Below are positions 43,501-55,050 of a stretch of DNA of 64,000 bases, piece after piece. The notes under the pieces were generated by a model. It had not been told where the DNA came from and did no database searches. It saw nothing but the letters and a program-made list of their open reading frames with translations. Each line of letters begins with the position of its first letter. Positions within the stretch are counted from its first letter, which is position 1. The stretch comes from Durusdinium trenchii. Its lineage: Eukaryota > Sar > Dinophyceae > Suessiales > Symbiodiniaceae. Position numbers and translations under genes: made by a program. The DNA lies in the NCBI GenBank assembly GCA_963970005.1, contig CAXAMN010025683.1, forward strand, positions 42,765 through 106,764, read 5' to 3'.

Positions 43501-45025
43501 AGATGATGGCAAGGTGCCACTCTACTTACCACACTTGACACCACAACTGGCCAGTCAAGTGATGCAAATCTGGGCAGTAAGGGCTGATACTTTCAGGACC
43601 ACACAGCAAATCATCCAGATGCTTCCGCCTCAGGAAGAACCAGACTTTGATCCACCACTTCACCCCAGCCCGGAGAAGCGACCCAGACTGGAACAGACAC
43701 ATAACCAGCTGCACTATGGCAATGTCACGCAGTTCGGACGCCAAGTCATTGATTGGTACTGGACTAGACAGAGCGAGCCCTATGTCCTGGTTGAGACCCA
43801 CTTAGACCCACAAAAGCATGCACAAATCTGTCAGTACTTCACCATCAGGGGACGGACAGCCTTTGGTGTCCCTGCCTGGCCCAATGCCGACAATGCCGGC
43901 GCCCACAGCGGCATCCTGGTCCTAGGAGACCCTTCACGCGGTCTCACTCCAGTTGAAGCCTTCTCCTTGCAAGGTTGTGGATATCAGGCATTCCTCTGGC
44001 AGGCCACCACTCAGACCATCATGGTGATTGGGCTCTACCTCCGCACCAATGAGAGCATCCAAAGCGAGACAAACGCCACCATCATCTCAAAGATCTTGGC
44101 AGTCCTGCAGGCCACCACCCACCCGTACATTGTGATCGGGGATTGGCAAAACAAACCCAGCGCACTCTCGAGCACGGTACTGCCCTCCAAATTCCACTTC
44201 GAGATCCTCGCTCCAGATGTCAGCACCCTCTCAGGCAGTGTCATAGACTTCAGCCTGGTGCACACAGACCTGTCAAGCACAACCACATTGACCACTGACT
44301 GGGCAGTCCCATGGAGACCGCATGCTCTCCTTACACTCCACCTTGACATGGAAGCGGCCACCAGAGAATTCCGCCAGGTCCAACATTTTCCTGCTCTGCC
44401 AGCAGTCCCAGACATTGACTTCAGGCCATGGACCACTTTCAAAACGCAGGCCCTGGAGCTCAACCTGTATGACATCCCAGTCAACACAGCTGCACAACAA
44501 TGGGCCGATTGGATCTCAGTCACTGAACAATACTTGTTGCAAGAGCACCCTTGGGCTGCCCAAGGCAGAGGCAGCAACCTCAGGGTCACCATCAAGCCAT
44601 TGGCAACACCGAAAACCGGAGGCACCTGGAAGAAAGGCAAAGCTGCCTTTTGGGAACAGCTCCAAGCCAGATTCCGACTTGCACAACAACAGCCACCCAC
44701 ACAGCCAGGTGGCCCAACCAAAGGGTTCATGACAGCCCTCAAGGACATCCAGACCAAATGGCTCGGATCACCCACCTGGGGTCAATTCCTTGACACCTGC
44801 CACCACTGGCATGCATACAAAGATGAGCATGCGGCCACTCTCATCATGCATACCATCCAGCACCAGCTCCCAGAAGCCCAGCAGGCAGCCAATGATGAGA
44901 TACATCTTCAGTACAAAACCTGGCTGACTCAAGGACATGCCAAAGGCCTCAAGGGTCTGTTCCGCAGCCTCAAGAGCAGCGAGCTACCATGGCAGCGACC
45001 CTACCGAAACCTTGAAGCTGACCAG
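43501..45025 (+). CDS. LINE ORF2 N-terminal part: end of protease-like domain and APE endonuclease
   Basis: It opens with ADDGKVPLYLPHLTPQ, the continuation of the protease-like domain, then a Pro-rich linker. An APE-type endonuclease/exonuclease/phosphatase fold follows: YVLVETHLD (catalytic Glu region, about 43790), AHSGILVLGD, YIVIGDWQNKP (the GDxN-type motif, about 44130), GSVIDFSLVHTDLS, and WRPHALLTLHLD (the terminal His motif). This enzyme nicks target DNA to prime reverse transcription. A Gln/Pro-rich stretch follows. The frame diverges from the next one near 45025, where the +1 frame reads TDWSDLWQIRQDNQPVPR, so one indel separates endonuclease from RT in this copy. Confidence 0.75.
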
Positions 45026-48000
45026 CGAATGACACAGACTGGAGTGACCTCTGGCAGATTCGCCAAGACAACCAGCCCGTGCCAAGAACCAGCTTGCAGG
45101 ACCAAGCCATCCAACAAGCCAAAGGCCTCAAGGCCATCACCATTGGGCAGCTCGCCCATGCCATCAAGAAGCTCCCAGACCGGGCCAGCGGACCTGATGC
45201 AGTCTCAGCACAACTTCTTCGCACGGCACCACCACAAGCTCTGGGTCCTTTGCTCCAACTGCTTCATGACATGGAAAGCACTGCCCAGATGCCAACGCAA
45301 CTACAAATGCACATGGTGGTCATGCTGCCAAAAAACCCAACCATCGAGCGCCCCATCACGCTCACATCCACACTGTACCGGCTTTGGTGCAGACTCCGGA
45401 AAGCAGTGCTGGACACATGGCAGCATGACCTACCGGACTTCATGAACCACGACCGAGCCAGGCCCGGGGCAAACGTCCTGCAAGTAGCCCTCGAGAGACT
45501 TCTCAGGCAAGAAGTGACCAGAGCCAACCAACAGCATGGGGTCACTGTCCTCATGGACCTTTCGACCTTTTACGACACCATCCAACTACAAGCACTCCAA
45601 ACACAAGCCCAGGCCATCAACTATCCACCCTTGATGCTGGAACTGGCCATGCAAGTGTACACAGGGCCCAAAGCCATCATGGCCGAGCAGGAAATGACAC
45701 CATTCTTTCACGTCAACAGGGGAGTACCGGCAGGCTGTCCACAAGCTCCACTTTTAGCCAAGGCAGTGCTCACTCCAGCCCTGGCACCTTGGCATGCCCA
45801 ACACCAGCACATCCACCTCTCCAGCTGGGTGGATGACATCGGCTTTGACACAGCCGGCAAGGATCCAAACAGAGTGGCCAAGCAAGCAGTGGATGCCTAT
45901 AGAGACCTCCACCAGAAGCTCACCCAGGTGGACCTCAAGGTCAGTGCAAAGAAGACCGCCTTCATAGGCACCGACAAACATGTCAACCAGGAACTGAAGA
46001 AGATGCTGACTGAAGAAGAACCACCGGTGGTTCCAGTGATGAGAGATTTGGGCATTGATCATCAAGCTGGACGAGCCAGAAGAATCCCGGTCATGAAGCA
46101 ACGAATGCAGAAGGCCACCCAACGGCGAATCAAGCTCAGGAACCTGAAGATACCAGCCCTTAGAGTGCGCCTTCGACTTCACCGGGGAGGCATTCACCCT
46201 GTCGCCATCTGGGGAGTGGAAAGTCAAGGACTAGCTCCAAGATACCGCATGGCACTCCGCCATGCTTTGGGCAAACAGCTAGGACACCACAATGGAGGCA
46301 TCCTTGACGTCATCTACGACATCCACAGCAAACGGTATGCTGACCCAGGCGACCAGATTGTCATCCACCATGTCAGGGCCATGCACCAGCTCATCCAAGC
46401 ATGGCCAACTGACCAGCTTCCACAGCTCCAACAAGCTTGGCAGACCACCCATGCCAACCTCCGAAGCAAGCAATACCCCTGGTACACAGTCAAGGGACCC
46501 ATGGCAGCAACCATCACCTACATGACCGAGTGGGGATGGGACGTGCATGATCTTCTTCACTGGACCCGAGCAGAAACACCTTTCATGCTGGCCAATGAGG
46601 TGCATTTCCAGGAACCGTGGTGGACCTTGGAGCATAAGTTCCTATGTGAAGCCCAACAACAGCGTACCAACAGGTTCGCACAAAGAAGGCACCACCAGCA
46701 CCTGCTCACCGGCCTTGACTGGCACACCTACCGACAGCTCAGGCCCCAGCTGCCGGAACAACAAAGAAGACACCTCCAAACATGGGTTCAGGGAGCATTG
46801 CACTGCAAAGAGGGCAACTCCACCAAGACCTGTCCCTTGTGTCATGTCCCGGCAACGGCCAAACATGTCCTATGGCTCTGCAAATGGCACCGAGACAGGC
46901 AGCACCCACCTCTACCACCAGAATGGCTGGAGCGCATCACGAGCACTGACGAAGAACCGCTGTGGTCGAAAGGCTGGATACCACTCGAACCACAAGACCA
47001 CATGCATGACAACCATCCATACCATGGACATGGCATTTGGCAGGAACTTCAACCAATTGGGCCAGACCAATATGCAGGCCTGGCCTACACGTTGGATGCC
47101 ACACCCTCCAACTATGACCCCAGAAGCCAACTCTGGGTCTTTGGCCTGTGTCTTCACAGCCAATCCATGGGACAGCTGAAGCGCCTTGGAGCCATCACCG
47201 GAGTCGCACCTGGCCCACAGACCAAAGGCCGTGCCCTCTTTGCGGGCCTGGTCGCCCTAGCCAAACACACCACTACACCGGCCAAAGTGATTGTCCAGCT
47301 CAGCACAGTGTGGGAAGCATGGCAACAACCACCGCACCGACACCCGTATCCTGACCTCCTCATGGACATCACAGAGCAGGACCGCCAGCGCATCACAGTC
47401 CTGTACATCAGCCGCAACACACGGACACCTGAGGCACCAGGCAATGAGCCACAACTCAGGAGGAGGCAACGTGATGCAGCCCTCACGGCATGGGAACGCG
47501 CGGATGGTCTCCACAACCGCAACCACACCAACTGGCAGGCCACCCTTGACAGGGATCATAAAGCCATCTACACCCACGCCGTCCAGAGGCTCGAGCAGAT
47601 CTTTGCAGACAAGCAGCACTACTTGCATGACAAACCTGCTCGCAACCCAGCTCAACACACCAAGCAAAAGAAAAAAGACCTCATCAAACAGTGCACCAAG
47701 CCTTGGCAGGAACCACACCACCGATGGATCCCGCACAGAAGCGGTTTCACCTGCAACACGTGTGGGACAAGGATGCACCAGGCCCTCACAGCCCAACAGC
47801 TTGAAGAGAGACTCGCTGAACCCTGCATTCTCCAACAAGCTGACACCGATTGTCCACCTCCCAGCCCAGAGGCACCAGGACCCACCAAAAAGCTCACAAG
47901 ACTGCAGGTCATCCGCAACATCCTCCAAGCTCAGGAGGCCCAGCCACCAACCAAGGACAAACACCAACTCGAAGAAACCACCGGCTATCTCAGGTGCATC

Positions 48001-48582
48001 AAGTGCGGAACCAGCATCCATAAACGCACCAATGAACAAGCCTTCACAGACTACATCAACAGTCAGTGCTTGGATGGCCCCTATGATGAACACCATGGAG
48101 GCCACCCCACTCACCAACTCTGGCGAAAAGGGAATCGCATCAGCTGCAAACAGTGTGGCATACAGCTACACCTTGACAGCCATCACAGGATCATCCTGTC
48201 GGCCAGCCTCCTCAAAGAATGCAAAGGAGCGGGCATCAAGGGATCCCCCTCGATCCAAAGTTTCTTCAAGGCCACACCGGCCACTCAGAGAGGCACAGAG
48301 ACTGCAGATTCCCAGCCGCAACAGGCCAAATCAGATCCCAGCACAGGCCCCAGGCCGAAACGCCTGCACTTCACCACCCCTCTCACGCAGAGGGAAGATA
48401 GGCAAGATCCGATTTTGGCCATGACACCCAGCCACCAAATCGGAATGCAGTCACCAGACAAGGCAGAGACATCCAAGCTTGCTACAGCTCATGGCACAAG
48501 AGATGCCCACACATCCAGCCCAGAAACGGCAGAGGAAGAGAGCCTGGCAGAAGATGATGTCATGCAGGTCGACTTTTTCTAG
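45026..48582 (+). CDS. LINE ORF2 C-terminal part: RT, zinc finger, RNase H-like, triple zinc modules
   Basis: Reverse transcriptase: IKKLPDRASGPDAVSAQLL, VVMLPKNPTIERPITLTS, motif A VTVLMDLSTFYDTI (Asp at 45556), motif B NRGVPAGCPQAPLLAK, motif C LSSWVDDIGFD (DD at 45832-45837). A CCHC-type finger follows (CPLCHVPATAKHVLWLCKWH, about 46833). A tentative RNase H lies at about 47080-47500 (TLDATPS; EAPGNEPQLRRRQRDAAL), with the central acidic residue not clear. Near the end are three repeats of CxxCGxxxH plus a distal Cys: FTCNTCGTRMH (47751), LRCIKCGTSIH (47995) and ISCKQCGIQLH (48144). It stops at 48580-48582. The triple modules may bind nucleic acid or template RNA; this is inference. Antisense open frames here are shadows. 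Confidence 0.85.
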
Positions 48583-48730
48583 GCAGCACCTCACTGACGA
48601 GCCCTACTGACGCAGACAGGCGGAAAAGCACTTCTGAGCCACCTGAAGACTAGCGGTCAGAACCAACCGACCGAAGGTCGCACTCCCTGGCCTAAACGGC
48701 CTCAGCCACAAGCAACTTTAGGAGAAAAAA

Positions 48731-48878
48731 ATACATACATACATACATACATACATACATACATACATACATACATANNNNNNNNNNCTACATACATACC
48801 ACTACATACATACCACTACATACATACCACTACACTACACTACACTACACTACACTACACTATCATATCGTATCATAT
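48731..48878. repeat. (ATAC)n microsatellite at the LINE 3' end, with 10-N gap
   Basis: A7 then (ATAC)n, a gap of 10 N at 48778-48787, then (CATACCACTA)n, (ACTAC)n and (ATCAT)n variants. Same strand sense as the tract at 36915-36976. Confidence 0.95.
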
Positions 48879-49771
48879 CTCCAGGTTTGACGTCACCTGG
48901 GCCTGCAAAAGGTCACTTAGGGATGTTGAGGAAGCTGGATTGTTAGACTTATTATACTGTCAGTATTTATTTTGAATTTTAGTAATATGAATATGTAATA
49001 CTAAGTATCATTATGCAGTTATACACATATATAGTTTATAGTCTCTTTCCAGTCTCTGGTCATTGGTTCCTGGAAACACTGGGCCTCATCTATCACCTTC
49101 AATGTGCCTATAGTGAATATCCCAGATCATTCATGAACAGTTCTGTTTGTTCTTTTCGAACCACTACATCTCCAATGCAGACCTTTCGACTCCGTCATTT
49201 AGGGGTTTCGACAACCGATTCGGGGTGCTCCTTTGCTGCCTCAGAGTATTCCCAACACCCACAGGTCAGCAGCTGCGGGTCCTTGGATCAGGCATTTTTG
49301 GATCTCAGATGGATGAAAAATGGACTTCTTTTCACCACTTTGCGATCCCAACTATAGGCCAATGCAATAGATAGCATTGCTTGTTTCAATCTATACTGCG
49401 AATGCAAAGACGCAACTGCATCAATGTCTTTGAAAGACAGCTTTTGAAGCAACAACTGTTGGGGGATCGTGATCGTTTTATCGAGTGTTCGTTCTTTGTT
49501 TTGTTGTGGGATCGTTTGACCTTGGGATTCTGCATGATTGATGCTGCTGGTGGCTTTTGGAGCACCCAAAACAAGCAGCTCATGACCTGCATGACCTATA
49601 CATGTGTGGCTCCAAGGTGGAAACTTTGACCCTCAAGACCATGAGGATGCGTTGCTGAATCATTCCAGTGTACTATTTGTACTTGATTGTATCTTGTTGG
49701 GATCTTCCGTCTTACCCCAGGTTGTCTTATTCCAGTATACCACAGGTGCTTTACCCCTTTGTACATCTCAG
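48879..49771. other. Spacer/intron after the LINE; nothing recognised
   Basis: AT-rich at the start (48940-49030), then mixed composition with short conflicting frames. Confidence 0.5.
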
Positions 49772-49949
49772 CGAGCGAAAGGGCCCAAGCGGCCCAAGCG
49801 CCGTCCATCGCCTCATCGGCCCGTCCAGGTGAGGCGGAGTGGACGGAGGCGGAAGAGCGCATGGAACGCATGCGTTCGGAGCTCGCCGAGAAGGACCAAG
49901 CGCATGGCAACGCGGAGGCCCGGACGCTCGCGGCGGGGTCGGACCGGGG
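49772..49949 (+). CDS. Coiled-coil protein, candidate exon
   Basis: After ATCTCAG the frame encodes SERAQAAQAPSIASSARP, then EAEWTEAEERMERMRSEL and AEKDQAHGNAEARTLAAG, with heptad-like Glu/Arg/Leu spacing. GC is far above the flanks. A GT donor is possible at 49950. First clear member of the right-hand series of coiled-coil exons. Confidence 0.6.
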
Positions 49950-50721
49950 GTGGGGTTCTCGGTCAGTCTAGGTATAGTTGAAGCATGTAAAGGTAAAGGT
50001 GGATGACCCTCGCGACAGTGTGTATGTGTATATATATATAACTATATAACGACATGGAGTGTTCTATTGTTGCCTCGTTTGAAACTAAGGTTTTGTGATG
50101 AAGTTGTTCCTGTGTGAAACCATTGGGGTTTGGTGGCCCTGTTTTGGCATGAATCCACCGAGGACTGTCATGTTGGTCTTCGCATGTGTTCGGACTCACG
50201 AGCCGTACCTGGTCGACGGAGAGTCCAATGAGAAGAGCGACAGCACTGAATCATGTGGAGAAACCAGGTCGACGGTCAACCAAAAGACCAGTCAACACAA
50301 GCCCTTTCGTGTTCTCTGCTGAGGATCAAGAGAGTTTTTGGCAATCTAAGACTAAGAGAAAGTTTTGCCCGGCCTCTTCAAAGTGACCTTGTTGGAGTCC
50401 CTAAGTGAGCTGCTCAAAAAAGTGAGCTGCTGGAGGCCCAAGTGACCTCAAATCAGGATATCAAAAGGTCACTTTTGAAGAACCAGGATCTGAATTGTTT
50501 GACCTTTGACTCACGATTAATCATGGTTGTCATGATTCAATGGTGCATGTCATTGGTCAGGACAGTGATCAGGGGTTAAAAAGATGCACATGCCTTCAAT
50601 GCCTCATCACCAGGTCCCTCAATCCATAGGCATATACAACACTTATAGGCCTAAGTCTCTTGTTTGCCTCAAAACCAAAGGTTCCCTTCTTTGAGTCACC
50701 AATTGTTTGACTCGCCGCCAG

Positions 50722-50840
50722 GAGGCATGCAAGGCTGAGGCGATCGCACGGGCTCAGGCAGAGGAGCACAAGAAGTTGGCGGAGCGAGTGCTCGTGGCTG
50801 CAGAGTCGAAAGACCCGTCGAAAGATCCAGAGATGATCCA
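50722..50840 (+). CDS. Coiled-coil protein, candidate exon
   Basis: Acceptor GCCAG|GAG; encodes EACKAEAIARAQAEEHKK, LAERVLVAAESKDPSK and DPEMI. A GT donor (CCA|GTAGAT) precedes an in-frame TAG, so this could also be a terminal exon. Strong heptad character. Confidence 0.6.
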
Positions 50841-51119
50841 GTAGATGTTTTCCCCCCAACTTGGACTTGGACAGATGGAAAATACAGCACTTAAGGAGTA
50901 GATGGAATTGGAGGTATCTTCATTGCCATATGGGAAAAACTTGGAACATCCATCATTTTGTTTTGCTTGAGACTGAATGTTCAGAAAGCCTTGGTGGACT
51001 TCACCCTCCCGGGACGGTCGGTGGCTTGGGACCCGTCAGCCGCCGAGTGGGACGCCGTCGGCGGCTGGGAGCAGAACTGCTGAACAAGGTCGAGGCCAGG
51101 TCATGCTAATTAGAAACAA

Positions 51120-51350
51120 TTATTGTTTCTAATAGCTTCTTGTTACTACTAGTAAGGCACTTGTTACTAGAAGCGATGCACTTGTTACTAGTAGCTTATT
51201 GTTAAGAAGATAATCAACACACTCCCTGAACTAACATGGAAGTGGAAAACCTCCCGTTGGAGGCCATTGCTATTGAGTTGGAGGCCATTGCTGTTAGGTT
51301 GGAGGCCATCGCTATTCGGTTCTTTTTGCTATTAGGTTGGAGGCCCTTGG
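51120..51350. repeat. Minisatellites: TTGTTACTAG words and dispersed 21-bp repeat
   Basis: 51120-51215 repeats (C)TTGTTACTA(G). 51257-51349 has three to four units of TTGGAGGCCAT(T/C)GCTATT, the family also seen at 15576 and 28443. Confidence 0.8.
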
Positions 51351-52282
51351 TCTTCCTTTCGGGGCCGTTTTCCACATCTCCATGTCAGTTCAACGAAGAC
51401 ATGGCTTTGAACGGCCCTTGGGCGGTAGTGGCCATGGTGGATGTCTTTCCCGGGAAGACATCGAAGGTCCGGCAACACCGAGGTGTCGACCACCTCACAG
51501 GAGTGGTTGAGGTTTTTTGTTTTTTCGCTTCGAATTCGTGACCAAAACAGGAGGACCTTTTGGGGTCTTTTAGAGGTACTATGTTACTAAGCGGTTTGGT
51601 ATCCAAACGGATGGTTTTTAATTGCTCGGTTCAAAGGTGTTCATGAACAGCTCACAACAAGAATGAACAAACATATTCCCGCTCGAGCCCCTTGTTTGGA
51701 TCAAATTCTCTGCTCCCTCTCTCTCTCTCTGTCCCGGCGACGCACCTTGAGGATGTCGAGCTCTTGACCAACCAACTTGAACAGACCATTGCCGAGCTGC
51801 CTGACGCAACAGATCTTGGACATGTGGATTCTCCACAGGGCCTGATTAACTTAAGGACATTCCTTATTTTGTCTATTTTAGTGATGCCAAAAGGTTGGCA
51901 CTACTATGAATGTCAGTGACACATCATAATGGCACCCTTCCAGTATGCTGATGTAGAGAACATCTGGTAGCGGACGAGCGGACGGCGCTTCGGTTGCCCG
52001 CGAAGCTTTGCAGGGCAATCGTTCGATGGTTCACATCAACCCCCCAAAAGTCCGTTCGATGGTGAAGCCTTCAAAAGCCCCTAGGATTTCAACCACCCTT
52101 GATTTCGTGGTTCTTAGAAGTCGGATGCCTTAGCATCCCATCGTTTTTACTCAGGAATTTGGATGACAAAATACCAGGTCCAGCATGTTGTTCCAAGGTT
52201 GTTGAACGGAAGGTTGACCTGGTTCATGGGTTCAAGTTGTTGGGTAAAGTATCAATCATGGAAGACCGGGAGATCCATCCAG

Positions 52283-52455
52283 ATCCGCTGCGCCTGTGTG
52301 GAGACCGGTGATGGCGCGAGGCTGTCCGCGGCGAAGACCTCCGCGGAGACGCAGACGCAACGGATCAAGGAGTTGGAGACACGAGTAAAGGAGTTGCAGG
52401 AGCCTGGAGAAGCAGGGCCAGAGATGCCAGAGGTGGCCGGAGATGCCAAAAGCTC
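52283..52455 (+). CDS. Coiled-coil protein, candidate exon
   Basis: After ATCCAG|ATC the frame encodes RCACVETGDGARLSAAKTSA, ETQTQRIKELETRVKELQEP and GEAGPEMPEVAGD. The KELETRVKELQ stretch is a textbook heptad. The donor is not resolved; the frame stays open to about 52528. Confidence 0.6.
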
Positions 52456-53447
52456 ACTGTGTTATGAGCCTCAAGATATATATATATATGGTTTGACTTC
52501 AAACAAAGGGGGCTTGATTAAGAACTAGATGAAGAGCCTAACTTGACACTCCAGACAATCTGGGTCCATGGCACACTGAGGAGGACGGGATTGCAGTTAC
52601 TGCAAGTGGATGCATGTTGACATCGGGTACCACAGTACAAGAACCAAACAACATTTTGCTTACTTCACCAGAATAGAGGTGAACCTCAGCCAACAGGCCC
52701 TAGGCTAGTGCTTTCTCTTCTAGGAACATCGGGCCTCCCTAGGCCTAGTCTCTTTACACGACCAATCAAAGAAGACATTGGAAACATATGTCAATACCAA
52801 GTTTGTAGCATGAGCATCCGGTGATGTTCAGTACACCCTAAGAATCATTGGACCCGACCACTTCTGGAGGGTCCGTTTTGACCCTGCAGAACGCAGGGGT
52901 TTGGACCCTCAAGACCTTCACCGAACTGAGGGTCCTTGATTCTTAGGGCATTTGATATTGATGAGTGGATGGGAAAGCGAACTGGGTCTCAATGGGAGAA
53001 CTGGGACTGACTCAACGGGTTTGTCGGAGAAGAGCTAATTGTCGATCCAATCGGAAACCATGGGGCAACAGGCAAACATCGGTAAACGTCCTTAAACGTC
53101 ACTTCTTTTGCCTAGTGTGTCATAGGCCATAGGTTTTATGGTAGTTGTCACTATACTAAGCTACTTTGTGACTCTGGGCTTTGATATCACATCACTGTGA
53201 TCGCTCACAATCGGTGGAATTCACATGAATTAACCATCATCAACTCACCGGGCGCTGGTCCGAGCAGCTCAGCTGGGCCTCTGGGGCGCCATCCGACATC
53301 TGTTGGTCACCCAGATGCGATGGGTTGGAACGACGGCAACCGGCAACCATGTTTTTTTCAGGAGACAAGGAAGGAGTGTTGGTGGACCAAGGCCACATAG
53401 ATACCAACAATCGACACCATGGTGGACCACCAAGCCAACTCTCCCAG

Positions 53448-53513
53448 GAGGAGTTGGATGCCGCACAAAGCAAGTTGCAGGCCGCTGAGGAGAGCGATGC
53501 GGAGTGCGGAGCC
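53448..53513 (+). CDS. Coiled-coil protein, candidate exon
   Basis: Twenty-two codons, EELDAAQSKLQAAEESDAE then CGA, between TCCCAG|GAG and GCC|GTTTGG (GT donor), phase 0. Confidence 0.6.
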
Positions 53514-53692
53514 GTTTGGACATGGCGGATTGTCGTTGGCCGTTTCCAAGCGGATTGTTTGTCGTCTTATTGGAACCAAGTCTTCCATCATGTTGGCATG
53601 TTGCGCTTGTCTTCGCTGTGGAACCGAGTCGACTCGGTTCTGTTGCTTTCCCGAGAGACATCGAGAGGTTTGCGTCGATCCCAACGCACCAG

Positions 53693-53751
53693 CGTGGTGC
53701 TCGATCAATTGACGAGGAGAGACAAAAGGAGCTGGAGACTTCTGCGGCTTG
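53693..53751 (+). CDS. Coiled-coil protein, candidate exon
   Basis: Encodes RGARSIDEERQKELETSA; follows CACCAG and ends at CTTG|GTATG. The acceptor could also lie further upstream. Heptad-like. Confidence 0.45.
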
Positions 53752-54010
53752 GTATGCGAGGACCATGGGAAGTATATAAGTTTAAGGCAGCAAACCATTG
53801 AGATGGGTCCTTTCCAATTTGACCAGTTGCATCTACAGAGGTTCTCGTTGCATCCCTCACCTTTTCGGCGGGATCATGTGCTTCGAATGCTTCGCCGCCA
53901 ACCATGACTGTTCAGAACATATTGACCAAGAAAATCATAAAGCAGCAACAGCCAAATCCAACAGTCTCATTTTTGTCTCCTTGCAGATCCAACACTTCTT
54001 CATCCTTCAG

Positions 54011-54248
54011 GGATGCACGACACGCAAGGCAGCTTGCGTCAACACGCAAGGCAGGCTGCCGCTTGAGGGACTCGCTGCGACTTCAGGTCCAGACGGAGCA
54101 GGAGCAGCGTGTTGTGGCTGAGACAGACCTCCGTGCACTGAAGCAGAAGTGCCTCGGCGAGCAGGGCGGACCGGAGCTGACTTCGGCCACTGACGTGGTG
54201 CCAAGATCAGTGGAGGAAAGTTGTGAAACCCAGGCTGAGGACGCAGAA
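54011..54248 (+). CDS. Coiled-coil protein, candidate exon
   Basis: Acceptor CTTCAG|GGATG. Encodes DARHARQLASTRKAGCRLRD, SLRLQVQTEQEQRVVAE, TDLRALKQKCLGEQGG and an acidic tail to TAG at 54249. A possible GT donor at 54220 and an acceptor-like CCCAG at 54232 suggest a further small intron. If the TAG is real, a gene could end here and another begin. Confidence 0.6.
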
Positions 54249-54966
54249 TAGTAGTCAGCATAGTATAAATATAGCTCAATTAGCACTGAAAACTCCTTGC
54301 AGAAAACGTTTTTCTGAAGAACATCAAGAAGACGGACAGCTCTTTTTGGATGAGTCCGCAGATCAGACTTCTGGAGAACGATCCCGAGATGCCCCCGGTG
54401 GCGGACTGAGGAACCAAAGAATGGAAGCAACATGAAAACACAAACACATACATCGAAACAGCTAGAAATACAGTATCAGAAATACCCAGCTTGCTTCAAA
54501 GTAACCTTTCTGCACTTTGCTCAGTGACCTGACACGGTTCGACCGTGACACCAGTCAGACCTTGGAAGAACGACCTCAGGGGACGACCGGAAGCACACCG
54601 CGTCTCCGCGTCTCCGCTCCGTTCACCGCCCTTTCTCGGTCCAAAGCGTCTGACCTCTCGGGTTCGGGGCCGGTAGACCGCAACGATCACCCACCCGGGC
54701 TGCCCGGGGGAAGAGCAACACCGGTGAAAACGGGGAGGGTGGGATCCATTGTCAGCTTCTTATCCTTCTCCTCCTCCTCCTCCTTCTCCTCCTTCTTCTT
54801 GGAAGCAATTGGGTCAAACATGGTCAAAGCATCTTCAACTATGATAGCAGATAGCAAATTTACGACCCAAATTCGAAGCCGGAAAGATCGTGGATTTGGA
54901 TTGGTCCATGTTCCACCGTGGCGCCCAGTTTCGGCGCTGAACGGACCGATGCTCCGATGATCTCAG

Positions 54967-55050
54967 GGTAGAGCTGGAAAGTGCGAAGATGGAGCAGATC
55001 TTGGCTGCGAAGGAGATGTTGGAATCCTGGACCGAACTCTTCTTCCCAGG
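54967..55050 (+). CDS. Coiled-coil protein, candidate exon
   Basis: After ATCTCAG the frame encodes VELESAKMEQILAAKEML then ESWTELFFP. Heptad-like; the donor is not resolved. Confidence 0.5.

Larger units (their letters stand above)
36977..48730 (+). mobile_element. Full-length-looking LINE, interrupted by a Copia-like fragment
   Basis: From the end of one (ATAC)n tract to an A7 run before another. About 7.6 kb once the 4.2-kb antisense insertion is set aside. Coding order: short 5' frame, ORF1 (zinc ribbon and coiled coil), protease-like domain, APE endonuclease, reverse transcriptase, zinc finger, tentative RNase H, triple zinc modules. Only three frame changes are needed (about 38180, about 45025, and the insertion), so the copy is young relative to the DIRS-like element. 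A 148-base 3' UTR carries an AGGCCTAAACGGCCT inverted repeat. Confidence 0.85.

Noticed and set aside
44035-44775. 246-codon minus-strand frame, and a 286-codon one at 47257-48117
   Set aside because: Both are antisense to well-supported LINE domains and Cys/Trp/Val-rich, as expected of shadow frames.
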